NCBI GenBank assembly: GCA_027559495.1
Contig: JAMXSV010000004.1
Location: forward strand, 248,001 to 312,000
DNA: 64,000 nucleotides
From: Aurifilum marmelostoma
Lineage: Eukaryota; Ascomycota; Sordariomycetes; Diaporthales; Cryphonectriaceae
Direction of reading: 5' to 3'
Positions 1-11,305 of the stretch are shown here, piece by piece; the stretch's first letter is position 1, and the number at the start of each line of letters is the position of its first letter. The notes under the pieces were generated by a model, which saw only the letters and a list, made by a program, of their open reading frames with translations, was not told the origin of the DNA and searched no databases. The translations under genes were made by a program, and so were the position numbers.

Positions 1-11
1 GCTCCATCACT

Positions 12-43
<32 letters not shown>

Positions 44-429
44 CCAACAATACCCCGTGCACATCGCATCTCTCCAGGCACCGGTACGAAAACCAGTCAA
101 CCACTCCTCCTCTCTCACCTCCACTCCACCTCCGAACAACAGTGCTCATACAGGACTACAGGATGCATCATCGTCGATGGACGCCGAGGACCAGCCGAGC
201 AGCGTGGGCCAGAGCAGCAACCAGGACTCGCCGCACACCAGGAGGGTCTCCCCCCAGAACTTGTCCGCCATGAGCCAGAGCCAGGGCACCTCCCAGATGC
301 TGACCCCCTCCACCTCTCCTGCCCTCAGTCAGGAGCAGCCAGCTGTGCCTCCTCCTCCCCCAAGTGTACCTCCGAAGAATCACGACGGTATGCCAGGAGC
401 AGCAGGAGGATACCGAGACACGGCTGAGG

Positions 430-472
<43 letters not shown>

Positions 473-3400
473 CCCCAACCAAGGGCATCCTGCATTCGCT
501 ACCCAGCAGCCATCCGTCTACAGGCCGTCAGCACCACAGATGACTGCTGCTACCACTGCTTCAGCTCAGCCGACCGCACCAACCCCGGCGGCGGCGGCGG
601 CGGCATGGGGGATGCCGCGTGGTCAGGCCTCAACAGCTCAGAACGGCCCCGAACAGCCGAGACCCAGCCAGGAGCCGTCGGCAGCATCCTCCTCCCCTTA
701 CGCTATGCCTGTCCGCCCTCCATATGAGACGACCATCACGGCCGCACCGCCCCACGAGCAGACTGCCGACAAGGAGGGCGGCGCCTTTGCCAGGATGCTC
801 AAGACGAGCAAGACCTTTGTGCAGGACAAGACGGCCTCGTCCTTCAACAGCAGCAGCAGCAACAACAACGACAACACCAGGCCCAAGGCGGAGAAGGAGA
901 GCAGGAGTGCCAAGATCCTGGGCGCCTTCACCAAGAAGTCTAAACAACAGCAGCACCACCACCACCACCAGCAGCAGCAGCCGCCGCGAGACGTCGTGAG
1001 CCCGTCTCCACCAGGTGGTCCTCAGTACGGGCCCAGGTACCCCGCGTCCTCCATCACCACCACCACGACCACAACAACAACTACCACCCAGTCGAATCCT
1101 CCTCCTTCGATCATGCGGCAGCAGCAGACACAGCCTGTGGCGCCCGAGCCGCAGATTGTCACACAGGGCCTGCAGCAGATGCCGTCCAAGGCGCAGCAGT
1201 TCCTGGGCCAGCCCCCCAACTCCATGTACCAGGCTCTTCCGGGACAGCCGCCCCCAAAGGCCCGCCCCGAGCACGAGAGGTCCAGCTCGCAGCCGTATCT
1301 CAACTACCAGGATGAGAGGCACACGCCCGACAAGACGCCCCCGCCCCTCAACCCAGATCAGATCCAGCGCGTGCACGCCCAGCCGCCTCAGCCTCCTCCT
1401 CCTCCTCCTCCGCAGACTGCCGCCGCACAGCCGCCGCCCTCGCAGGCCTCTCAGCCGCCTTCTGGACGGCCTTCGATCAGCTCGATACCATCGTCCGGCC
1501 ACGGCCCACAGGGCATGCCACCACCGCAACAGCGGGAGCAGCAGCAGCCGCAGCCGCAGCAGCCGCCGCCGCCGCCATCTGCCCAACAGTCATATCACCA
1601 GCAGACGACCAGCAATGCTCAGGCCTCTGCCAGGGCAAGGAACCTGAAGCAGCAGATCTCGCACGGGGCCATCATCGAGCCCCGATACGACCAGGTGCCC
1701 ATCCCTCAAGGCTATGCTGCTGTCTATGGAGGCCAGTCCAGGAGCCCTCCGCCGGCGGTGCCCCAGCAATACGCCCAGCCGTTCCCGGGGATGCCGGGCA
1801 TGCCCTACCAGGCTCACCCGCAGCAGTGGCCAAACTACCCGGGCATGATGCCGGGAATGATGCCGGGCCATATGCCCACCCCTCTGGGTGCGGGCGGCGT
1901 ACCGCCTCACGTGGCTCAGGGGGCGGCGTATCAGCAGTATCCTCAGCAGATGCAGCAGGGGACTCCACCACCCATGATGACGGCGCCGTACCCTTCACCT
2001 CAACAGTATATGCCGGGGCAGAACACAACACCTCCGCCACAGGGGCAAGGACAGGTCCACCCACAGCAGGGCATGCCGATGATGATGATGCAGCAGCAGC
2101 AGCAGCAGCAGCCGCAGCCGCAGCCGCCGATGCAACACCCGATGCAACCACAGCAGCAACCGACCTGGCAGGAGCCCGCCACAGCCCCCGTTTCCGGACA
2201 CGCTCAGCAGGCTTCTTCGCCTCCCCCTCAGCAGCAAGCGGCCGTCGTGTTCTCCGAACCTGTACAGCCCACGCCAGCTGGCGACAAGCCTTCCAGCATA
2301 CAACCAACCCAGCAGCAGTTCTCTGTCATGTCTGACGCCGTGCATGAACCCCCTCCGCCGCAGGAGCACGGCGGGCGGCAGCACCAGATCCACCAGCCGG
2401 CGCCCGTCAACCCGCAGCTGAGCCCGGCGGCGCCCAGCCAGGCAGCACCCCCGAGCACGTTCACCACCAGCGCCACCCCTGAGCAGAACCAACTCCAGCC
2501 TCCTGCGCCGGCCGCCAGCGGTGGTGACCTCATGCCCCAGCGGCAGATCAGTGCGGCCAGCCAGGTCTCGTCCCTGACCACCGAGGCTGCCACGAGCAAG
2601 GGGTCTCCAGGAGCAGACGCGCAGAGGGTCCAGGTGGTCCGCCCGGCCGCCCACCACTCCCCGGCGTCACTCCCAGAGGAACAGGCCGAGAGCCCTGTGG
2701 TGCAGAGGGTGACGCTCCGGGACGACCCGCCGCCCAAGGTGGACACGCCGGTGACTGCCACGCCGGCCGACAACGACGACGACATCTACGGCGCGACGCC
2801 CAGACAATCCGCAAAGCTGTCCTCCTCGCCTGTGGCCACCGCCACCACTGAGCAGAAGCCAGCCGAGCAGGTCGCCGTCTTCTCCGGGCCGGCACAGGAG
2901 TCCACGTCCGAGCCCGACGCAAAGTTCGCGGGCATGCCGACGAGCAAGGCTGTCGCCGAGCCCAGCAGTAGACCAGAGCTCAAGGTGCAGCCGCCGTCGT
3001 CACCTCGGCAGCAGCAGGATTTCGTGGTCGAGTCACCGCCTGTGCTCGCCGCACAGCCGCAGCAGCAGCAGCAATCCACCGCGTCCCCCGAGTCAGCCGC
3101 GCCATCCATCTCCCCGGCGGCCCTCGTCACGTCCAGGTCGGCGCACTCACCCGAGGACGAGCCGCCCTCGCCCACGGAATCCGAGCTGCACCAGACAAGC
3201 GATGGGGCCAAGGACGGACAAGATGCGCACGGCGAAGGGGGTGCGGCCGGTGGTGGGGCCACCACCACCGTGACCATCAACGGCAAGCCGGTGCAGAGCT
3301 CGGCGGAGATCTTTGAGGAGCACAAGCGCAGGCAGCTCGTCCGGGACATGGAGGAGAAGATCGCCCTGATGCCGACCGAGGACGAGATGCTGGAGCCGGC

Positions 3401-3500
3401 CCGGAAGAAGAACGAGGACATACCCATGATGAGCGCCACGAGCTATCCTGGGCAGGAGTGGAATCCTTATGGGGAGGGATTTGAGGATGACGATGAGTAG
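1..3500 (+). CDS. Glutamine/proline-rich low-complexity protein, 5' end outside window
   Basis: I do not recognise this protein. The frame is open from base 3, so the N-terminus lies upstream of the window and the stop is at 3498-3500. At least 1165 residues are visible. Most are low complexity: poly-Q tracts near 12-41, 432-471 and 2091-2112, His and Thr runs near 955-1090, and many Pro-rich stretches. Two parts look less degenerate. One is a basic Ser-rich stretch around 780-945 (motif AKILGAFTKKSK). The other is a charged C-terminal tail from about 3270 with a helical segment (EIFEEHKRRQLVRDMEEK) and an acidic end (FEDDDE). No signal peptide or membrane segment is visible in this part. The composition suits a scaffold or a transcription or cytoskeletal regulator, but that is inference only. 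The uninterrupted frame over 3.4 kb makes a real gene very likely. Confidence 0.85.
11..471 (+). repeat. CAG trinucleotide repeats coding poly-Q
   Basis: Two CAG runs lie in the coding frame at about 12-41 and 432-471. They encode glutamine tracts of about 10 and 13 residues and are likely to vary in length between strains. Confidence 0.85.
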
Positions 3501-4378
3501 TGGTGGTAATGGGTTGGGATAATCTGTGCGAGGCGGGGAATCTGGGTTCCCATGCTCTTCTTGTGTGTTTATTTTTATTGTTTCCCGCTCTGTCAAAAAA
3601 AAAGTCTATTCGAAGTGTCTAGAAGTATTCTGTCTTCTACTTTTGCCAGATTTAATTCTCTTGTTTCATCTAGACAAGTCTCGGGGGCGTTTATCAGAGC
3701 GGCCAGCAATTCCTACCCAGATGCGAGCTGTGCTCATATTCTTCTTTATCTGGCATCTATCTATCTACATACCAAAAAGGTTTTATTCCTCGGGCTATTC
3801 TGTGCCACAGTCTGCACAGTATCAATCAGACTTGAGCAGAGGTGGTTCTATGTTGATCAGCATACTGTCTTTTGGAATATTAGTGGTGATAATATCGGCA
3901 GTGTGGTTGAACTACATTAGCTGCAGAGCAGATATTATCAATTCTGGTCGCTCAGCTGGTCAATACAAATACAGAAACAAAACATCTCTTGTGTTCCATC
4001 CCCCCCCCCCCCCCCAGAGGACAGTGTGCTCCACGTCCGTCTACGAGTGACAGGCTCGGTATAGCCTCAGTGTGCACGAGTCGAGTCGTCTTCACCATCT
4101 TCGGCCGGGCGGGATGACAAGACACCGGCTAAATGGGGGGGGGATAAAGTCGAGACAGTTCGGGCATTTTGCTGCGAATCAGCCTTAAATGAAGGAAGGC
4201 TCATGCCCCACCACGAGAAGTGCATACAAGTTGATCGACAGTCGGCCGAGAACGGCATCTTGTATAAACCCAGAGAAGCACCTGAGCCATAATTCTCTCT
4301 TTCACTCCCGCCGCCTCCTCTCCTTGTCCCTACTCGTCAGCTTCTCGACTTTACACCCCCCCCCAAAAAAAAAAAAAG
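3501..4378. other. Intergenic region / GH43 leader
   Basis: No supportable gene is present. It holds the 3' flank of the Q-rich gene, a run of 16 C at 4000-4015, and the probable promoter and leader of the GH43 gene. The last 23 bases before the GH43 ATG are C9 (4356-4364), A13 (4365-4377) and one G. Confidence 0.6.
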
Positions 4379-5396
4379 ATGCCTCCTCTCATCAGCCACA
4401 TCTACACGGCCGACCCCTCGGCCCACGTCTTCAACGGCAAGATCTACATCTACCCCTCGCACGACCGCGAGACGGACATCCAGTTCAACGACAATGGCGA
4501 CCAGTACGACATGAACGACTACCACGTCTTCAGCCTCGACTCGCCGGACAAGGAGACCGGCGAGGTGACGGACCACGGCGTCGTGCTCAGGGCCGAGGAC
4601 GTCCCCTGGGTGAGCAAGCAGCTCTGGGCCCCGGACGCGGCCTACTGCGCGGCCACGGGCGAGTACGTCCTGTTCTTCCCGGCGCGGGACAAGCAGGGTG
4701 TCTTCCGCATCGGGATCGCCACGGCGGACCGGCCTGAGGGCCCGTTCAGGCCCGAGCAGAGCTACATCCCGGGCTCGTACAGCATCGACCCGGCCGTGCT
4801 GGTGGACGACGACGGCGCCTCGTCAGCAGCCTACCTGTACTTTGGCGGGCTGTGGGGCGGGCAGCTGCAGTGCTACCAGAAGGGCGGCGACGACACCTTT
4901 GACGAGAGCTGGACGGGGCCGAGGGAGCCGTCGGGCCCCGGGGCGGCGGCCATGGGCCCGCGCGTGGCGAGGCTGAGCAGCGACTTCCGGACCCTGGCGG
5001 CGCCCGCGCAGGAGGCCCAGATCCTGGACCCGGCGACGGGCCGGCCCATCGCGGCCGACGACCACGCGCGGCGCTTCTTCGAGGCCGCGTGGTGCCACAA
5101 GCGGGCCGGGCGGTACTACTTGAGTTACAGCACGGGGGACACGCACTTCCTCGCGTATGCGGTCGGCGACAGCCCCGTGGGGCCCTTTACGTACGCCGGG
5201 CGGATCCTGGAGCCGGTCCTGGGGTGGACCACGCACCACTCTGTCGTCGAGTTCCCCCCCCGGGAGCGATCGGTGGTGGTTGTTTTATCACGACTGCGAG
5301 CTGAGCGGCGGGGTCGACCACCTGCGGAGCGTCAAGGTCAAGGAGATCTTTTATGATGCCGAGGGGAGGATTGTGAGTGAGAAGCCTGCTGCTTGA
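4379..5396 (+). CDS. Glycoside hydrolase family 43 (arabinofuranosidase/xylosidase type), with a +1 frameshift
   Basis: This is a predicted intracellular GH43 five-bladed beta-propeller hydrolase acting on arabinose- or xylose-containing side chains. No signal peptide is seen. The catalytic triad positions fit the family: Asp12 in TADPSAHVF (base), Asp137 in YSIDPAVL (pKa modulator) and Glu235 in FFEAAWCHK (acid). The frame is intact to FPP near residue 294. There a C8 run (5254-5261) shifts it, and the open frame then ends at 5356. If one C is dropped, the family C-terminus follows directly (WWLFYHDCELSGGV, then HLRSVKVKEIFYD) to a stop at 5394-5396, giving 338 aa, a normal length for single-domain GH43. 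I read this as one gene with an extra C, either a sequencing error or a true lesion. The start is the first ATG, just after an A13 tract. Substrate specificity cannot be told. Confidence 0.88.
5254..5261 (+). other. Frameshift point in the GH43 gene (C8 run)
   Basis: Eight consecutive C separate the two frames of the GH43 protein. Seven would keep a single 338-residue frame. Confidence 0.8.
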
Positions 5397-5940
5397 GGGT
5401 GATGGCCCCCCCCCTCTCTGGCCAGGACATTCTGATATACTTCTCATGTGTTGGTCAGACACTTGTACAATTTCATGGTCACTTTGCTTGTTGTCTCTAG
5501 TTTTTGAATGCAATTTTAGTAAACTCTCTTGCACAGCTTGACAAGAATATCTGTGGTCCATATCGTGAGTCTGATCATAATTCAGGAGGGAAAGGAACTG
5601 TAAAGAATGATCTGGAAAAGAGTTTGATGGATTCTGTTATTAGGAGTAATCTTATAATCTATAATAACTCTGATGAGACGGGCGGTAGGGGTGCATCTCA
5701 TCTGAATATTTATATAGTGATATCAGAAGAGGCGGCGGTGCATCGTAGAGTAGAGGACACAGCTGCAGACCACGCGAGGGATACTGCTGCAGATGGTCAA
5801 TAGCTCTGGATATATTTATTGACAGATATCTTGACAGTAAACAAGATAGAGCTTGTTAATCCCTTGGAGGCTTGCTTGGTCTTGCATCTATGGACACTAA
5901 AAAAAAGATCCAAAAAGGACTTATAAATGCCTAGGATATT
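5397..5940. other. Intergenic, AT-richer
   Basis: No gene is supported. It contains the 3' flank of the GH43 gene. Near its right end are A8 (5898-5905) and A5 (5912-5916) runs, which read as T runs downstream of the minus-strand tRNA-like gene and could serve as its Pol III terminators. Confidence 0.5.
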
Positions 5941-6045
5941 ACACGCGCCTGGGTTTGAACCAGGGACGTCTACGCATACTCAACAGCCAGTAATCTAGAC
6001 ACTGAAATTCAGCGTGGACATGCCTACCAACTGCACCACACGTGC
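5941..6045 (-). tRNA. tRNA-like gene, probably intron-containing; tentative Phe (GAA)
   Basis: Read on the minus strand, 105 nt carry a consensus A box (TGGTGCAGTTGG) and B box (GGTTCAAACCC). A 7-bp acceptor stem forms between GCACGTG and CGCGTGT with two G-U pairs. The D stem has 4 bp (GTGC/GCAT) and the T stem 5 bp (CCTGG/CCAGG). T5 and T8 runs follow within about 45 nt. Counting back from the T stem gives a 5-nt variable loop (ACGTC) and a 3' anticodon strand CGTAG. The best 5' partner is CCACG, with one C-A mismatch, which puts CTGAA in the anticodon loop (anticodon GAA). An intron of about 31 nt would follow; it begins with TTCAG, complementary to the loop, as in many fungal tRNA introns. 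The U at position 37, the mismatch and two bases at position 26 are irregular, so it may be a divergent or decayed copy. Confidence 0.55.
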
Positions 6046-6453
6046 AAGGGATCTGTATGCCATCTCAACATTTCTTGCACTTGATATGTGACGGCTACTG
6101 TGCCTCCAGGGTTCTACGCGTCTACGCGTCCACGCCTGCAGGGCATCAACAAATGAACGCGTACGTAACGAGTTGTCAATATGGGATAATAATAACCAGG
6201 CACCGCGAACCATCCATTGTTCTCATTGTCTGAATTCTCGTCAACGAGCCTGGAGCAGCAATTCTGTTCACTATATACAAAGAAAACCACACCACGATCC
6301 GAGGCCGTATCTACAAGCTCATCACTACTACGGCCATTGGTCTTGAGCCTGCCCATCAGACTCGTCTGCGAAGACGTGTGAGATCATATAAATAAAATTC
6401 AAGGTATACAGAATCCACCGTCCCCTATCCCCCCCAGAGATGGTATCACCATG

Positions 6454-7335
6454 TCAATAATCCTGTATGCCCGTCTGGCCCAGCAGTACTCTCTCTCTCC
6501 TAGGCCTTCTCTGCTGTCCTGCTCCCTCGGCCCCACCAGCCCCCGCCTCATCGTCGTCATCATCTCCCTCGCTATCGTCTGCCCACTCGGGCTCTTCCTC
6601 GTCAAAATACGCCTCCTCCCTATCTCTATCCTCCATCGAGTCCAGCTCTTCATCCCTGTCGACATTGTCATAGTCAAACTCCTCGTCCCCGCCCATCACG
6701 AATCTCTCCCGCAAAAAGTCCTCCCAAGCCGCGCGGCCTTCTTCCCTGGTCGCGGGCTTCTCTGCGAGACCCGAGTCGATGTCAAAGTTGTTATCAGGAC
6801 CTCTTCGACCTGGGTCTCGTGATGACGCCCCGTTGTTTGTTAGACTCCCAGGAACGCGGTCGCCTGTGTACGAGGAGGCGACCCTCTCGAGGCGTGCTTC
6901 ACCGCGCAGCAGGGATGACTCGAGGGTCTTGCCCCAGCCCTTTGCGCGACCTTCGGCCTCACGCTCCGCTGGGTTTTGAAACTGTCGCACGAGTCTGTCG
7001 TAGAGATCGGGATCTGTCACCTCATCAGCACTGAGTTTGGTCCAAAGACGATGTAGGAAAAGGTCTTGTTCAGGGTACTAGACGTATTATCGATGAAGAA
7101 AGAAAGAAAAGAAAAAAAAAGGTACCTCCTCATAGACATGGCTGGTCTTACCTGCAAACTCGTGCTCGGGGTTGGTGAAATACTCGGGCTTCTGCTCAAG
7201 GTACTCTCGCCGCCTGTTCTGGACCCGGATCTTGGCCGCTTGTGCTGGTGTCCTGGGTGGTCTCGGTCGTGGCCTGGAGAAGGAGTTTGGCGTGGCTGGC
7301 GCCGAGTCTGGAAGGGCTACCTCTTGCACCGGCAT
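6454..7335 (-). CDS. CCDC97-like (CCD97 C-terminal domain) protein
   Basis: Two exons, 7335-7152 and 7013-6454, are joined across a 138-nt intron (GTAAGA...GACAG, 7151-7014) and give 247 aa. The junction restores FADPDLYDRLVRQFQ. After a proline/arginine-rich N-terminus, residues of about 40-120 carry the CCD97-like signature: NRRREYLEQKPEYF, then DPDLYDRLVRQF, then NPAEREAEGRAKGW. The C-terminal half is very acidic (Asp/Glu runs). In animals CCDC97 co-purifies with the SF3b part of U2 snRNP, so a nuclear splicing-linked role is plausible but not shown here. The start is the only ATG ahead of the conserved part. The intron contains a homopurine run when read on the plus strand (about 7096-7122). 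Confidence 0.88.
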
Positions 7336-8050
7336 TTTGACGCCCTTTTTTAATCGACGACCGAGGAATGGGCGAGCGCGTAGGGCGAGCGCGTGGATGG
7401 AGTGGCGAGATGCGATAGAGCCTCAGGACAAGAGTCTGCACGTGAGGAATTCTTGTGGATCAGGTCATTTCTGAGCCTCATTTGCAACGTAATATCGTCT
7501 CCACCGCATGAAGGCCTAAAAGAGATGAGATCGCTGAGCGAGAAGGCGTTGCTGTGAGATGTAAACGAAGAGGCAAGACGGGCGGACGTTGAGCTTTTGC
7601 TGCCGGTCCAAATCAACCGCTGACGGAGCCGTGGCGGGGCTCAAAAGACATGGCGGCCCGACCCGCTCGCGGTGCAGTCGGTCTGGGGGGGACACCGAAG
7701 AAACAAGCACATTGATCTCGATGCTCACCTGTCGATATTTACAACAAACACTGTCACGACCGATCTCATCATGCAGCTGGTCACGTGAAGACACAGACCA
7801 AACATGGCACTTCTTGTGTTCAAAATGGCACCTGGTTTGGAACAATTTCAGTCTTGCGAAATTCCAAACGGCAGAGAAGATGAATATTGCCAAATCAAGA
7901 CAGCACCACGATCAGAAAATCCACAGTGCATAGACAAAGCAGCTCCTTGAGTCGATACTCGAAATGCAGAAATGCACTGTATACAGATATTCCTGCTCTG
8001 CCCGAACTCATCCGGCAGACTCTGTAGACCTCATACCCATATGCCGTGTT
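7336..8050. other. Intergenic
   Basis: No gene is supported. It includes the promoter side of the CCDC97-like gene and the downstream flank of the putative secreted peptide gene. The short open frames here show no family signature or domain. Confidence 0.5.
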
Positions 8051-8600
8051 CTATAAAAAGGCTCTGGGAAAGCTTTCTCCCCATAGCATCCCCGCAGATA
8101 TGGGCTGAAATCTGTTCAGAACATGTCCAGTCTGTTGTCCGGACGGCGCATCGGCCACGAGTGCTACAGCCAATTCAGCTTCCCAATTGTTTGCTACTCC
8201 AGCAAATAGTCCACCCAGAGGATCGGCTGCCGAGCCCGTCGGAGTCGCAATAATGTCTGCTCCGGCGACGCCGTACGTGCTGCATTTCCTATTCGCATTG
8301 GTCCTGTGTTAGCAGGATGTTTTTATGCCTTTGAGCAATGAATTTTCATGCTTCTTGACTGACCCAGAGAGTTGTTCAGCGGATTTCTGGCAGTGATCGC
8401 CTCCCTGTGAGTAATCAAAAGTCAGTCAGTACTCATGAAATTCGCGGAATTAATCGTCGCCTTGATCTATGGATACTCTAGCTTACCGGGACGGAGCAGC
8501 CACCTGCGTCGAGACATGTGCCGCCTATATCCGCAGCTTGGATTATAGCCACCGCACGTCCGAAGCATGTTGCTGAGAGGATAATGAGGAACTGCACCAT
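8051..8600 (-). CDS. Putative small secreted cysteine-containing protein
   Basis: This is a prediction by splicing and is not recognised. Exon 1 (8600-8487) encodes MVQFLIILSATCFGRAVA, a good signal peptide, followed by ADIGGTCLDAGGCSVP. A GTAAGC...CACAG intron (8486-8405, 82 nt, with CTGAC branch-like sites) leads to exon 2 (8404-8364: GGDHCQKSAEQLS). A second intron (8363-8304, 60 nt, GTCAGT...CTAACACAG) leads to exon 3 (8303-8051), which adds KCSTYGVAGAD and continues to TAG at 8053-8051. The joined frame is 408 nt, 135 aa. Four cysteines cluster in the first half of the mature protein (TC, GGC, DHC, KC), a pattern seen in small secreted proteins or effector candidates. The exon-3 tail lacks cysteines and could be longer or shorter if another intron exists. 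The GTCAGT donor is unusual, but the MFS gene in this window uses the same one. Confidence 0.45.
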
Positions 8601-10353
8601 TTTTGGAAAAAGAGTCGTTTTTGAAGGTAATATTCGGTCTTTCTCTGTGATTAAATCTGCAAAGCCCGAGGGACCATGAAAAATAGCTGGCAACTTGTAT
8701 CATGCATCAGGGAAGCCTCACTTGAGAGTAAGTACTACCAGGAAGTCTCCGGCGCTCTTGCTTCAATATTCTATGGCTGTGGCTTCTTTTATTTCGTATT
8801 ACACATCTGTATTCATAAGGCGCTTCTCTTTCCTCCCCGTCTCGCAATTTGAGATGGTTGTTTGGAGTCGCTGGAGAGGGACTTGGCATTTGTGGTGCTC
8901 GGGCAGGCTGTCCATCCCAAGTCATGACTGGTAAATATATGCAGCCATGGCGACGATAAAATCATGTATGCAGCGTTGTTTGCTAGTCACTACGAGTTGT
9001 GGAAAATGCAGGTCGAGGTCAGTGCCGCTGAGGCTCCATCACTGAAACGGCCTCGGGCAGGTCCACGTCTCACGATGTCCAGACAGCGGCGGGCAGCACT
9101 GTAAATACTGGACGAAAAGGACAACCTTCCGTCTTGGCGGTCAAACAGACTTGTTGACCTATTGCATAGTAGCCTAGGATGGTACTCAGTTACAGAGTCC
9201 AAGATGTGGAAGAAGTAGACTTATACCTCAGGGCTTCAATGTTATGTTCCTTTACTTTTTTCTTCTTTTTCCTTCTCTTCTTTCCCACGACTCCTCAACT
9301 GCCAGCTTCAGCTAATAATTGAAGGGTGTTTCCCATCTTCTCTTCCAATGTAGAAATCCATCCGTACACGATTTGCTGAAGTCTGTCGAGCCAATTTCTG
9401 TTGCTGTGTCGAGGTTGCTTGTGTTCTGTCACTCCGGGTGCAATAAATAACCCTCAAGGCACTCGTCTTTCCGCAATCGACACCAACTTCAATACCCTAG
9501 GGTACTTGGTTGCAAGTAATGATTATGAGACTTGAGCTTCTAATATATTCCTCCCCACGAGCCACCATTGCTGCACGGGCTCTTGTATCAAATGCTGAAG
9601 CACAAGATTCTGCCCAAATCATGGCAACATAATAGCTACAGAAATGGCCAACGTCTCGCTGATCGTTCTCCTGGGAGTTTGGAGAGAAGCTGTGATTATG
9701 ATCACGTTAAGATCCAAAGGCTCGACATACATTTAGTTACTCAAGTTGTGATCTGCCGTTCCTCTGCCCTTTTGCATTGAGGACCTGTTGATTCGCTGTA
9801 CGAATCTGTGATGAATTGAGCAATAAATATGCTACTAAAGAAGTGCACCCGCCGTCTTAACCCCAACATCAAGTACAGTTGAGAGAGCTCATCCGCTCTC
9901 ACTGGCGCCCGACTCCGCACTCGAATTAGTCCACAAACCACTGCCCGCTCCACAAATATCTTACTCCCTTCCAGACTCGTGCTGTAATACGGGCGGTATA
10001 CGCCTTGGTATTCCCCCAAGGAGGATTTACACATCCCATGGCACAGTGCGCAGAGGGGAAAGCCTCATCGCCCACCCTCGGATTACCTCCCAAGCACACG
10101 GATCGAAATCCCTGCCATCGCTACCTAAAGTCGCATCTCTTGTCCTCCTCTTCGTCCTCTTATTCTTATTCTTGTGTGCCAAAGCCACAACCCACGTCGA
10201 TATATAGTAGTCACTCGTAAATCGCCTGCAAGAAGATCAGCTCGTCCATATTAACATCTTCACTGTGGGAGTGGCGCGAGGTCTCCAGCAGACCTACTAC
10301 CGCATCATAAGCTTTCGAGGTCTCACCGAGTGAACTGCATACAACAGTATTTC
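8601..10353. other. Intergenic, 1.75 kb
   Basis: No coding region is supported on either strand. There are short open frames only, with AT-rich patches, and a pyrimidine-rich stretch near 9244-9292 suggests untranslated or promoter DNA. Confidence 0.5.
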
Positions 10354-11305
10354 ATGACATATATTAATGCGAAGATGAATTACTGCTCCCCGCCCTCTTC
10401 CTCAGATAGGTCTACGACAGTCCCAGAGACTGAACACAACGGACCGACACTCACAGCTGCGCTCGCGGCCGACGAGCTACCCTCATATTCCAAGGCAATT
10501 GTGGAGGGAGCCTCGCCACCACCCACACTACCACCACCATCATTACCACGCACGACAACGACCAACTCGCCGCTCACTACATACGATGCCAACAGACGGC
10601 CCTCCCTCTTGGACGACTTCAATTTCTCCATATCCTCCTCCTCGGAGACACCCATCCCCACCACCACCACCACCACCGTCGTCGCACCCGCTGCCTCTCC
10701 TCCGTCCTCGCCACCCTCCTACGCACGCCATGATCCCACGGCGAGGGCCTACATCTTCCGACCCCCAGTCATCTACTCATGCCCCAACACTGCCCCCCTC
10801 CCTCCTCCTCCTCCTCCTCCTCCAATCTCCCTTCATCTCCCACCCAACAAATCCGACCTGCATACCACATCGCCTCCCTCCGCCTACACGCCATAGCCAT
10901 CGCCCCCCCCTGACCCCCTCCGACGCGCGCCTCATCTCCCTCAAGGGAGGCCCCTACACCCCCGACGCCCTAGGCCGGCGCTCCCGCGCAGTGGTCTTTG
11001 ACGAGGACACGGCGCTGTACCGTTCCACGCGGAGCATCGGCGTGGCGACGGGCTTCCCGGCCCTGGAGATCGAGCCGCTCAAGGCGCCGCCGCGGGCGCT
11101 GGCCGGGCGCATCAGGCTCGAGGCGGGCGGGGCGTTCTGGCGCGAGACGAGGCGGAGGGCCTCGCGGGCGGAGAGGGAGAGGGCAGAGGACGAGCGGCGC
11201 ATGAACCGGTATGGGTGGAAGCATGTCAGGGAGTGGGACCGGCAGAGGCTGTTTGTAGCCAGGAGGAGAGGGCTGGTACTGAGGAGAGGAGGCGGGGGGG
11301 TATGA
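10354..11305 (+). CDS. Unrecognised proline/threonine-rich protein, frame broken once
   Basis: I do not recognise this protein. The N-terminal part (start taken at ATG 10354; ATG 10375 is also possible) reads through ELPSYSKA, Pro/Thr/Ser-rich stretches and SPPSYARHDPTARAYIF to a stop at 10894-10896. A second frame then continues from about 10880 to 11305: LTPSDARLISLKGGPYTP, then VVFDEDTALYRSTRSIGVA, then a basic Arg-rich C-terminal third. Both halves have coding character and together make one continuous product of 316 aa if one base is removed between about 10790 and 10893, where C6 and CTC-repeat slippage sites lie (C6 at 10793-10798). No convincing GT-AG intron gives the same result. The PSY/PPSY-like motifs in the N-terminal half could bind WW domains; this is inference only. 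Confidence 0.55.

Noticed and set aside
630..1586. Long antisense frames over the Q/P-rich gene (and similar ones over SSK1, SEC2 and SPT8)
   Set aside because: They are the expected shadows of GC-rich or repetitive coding DNA and contain Arg/Leu-rich nonsense.
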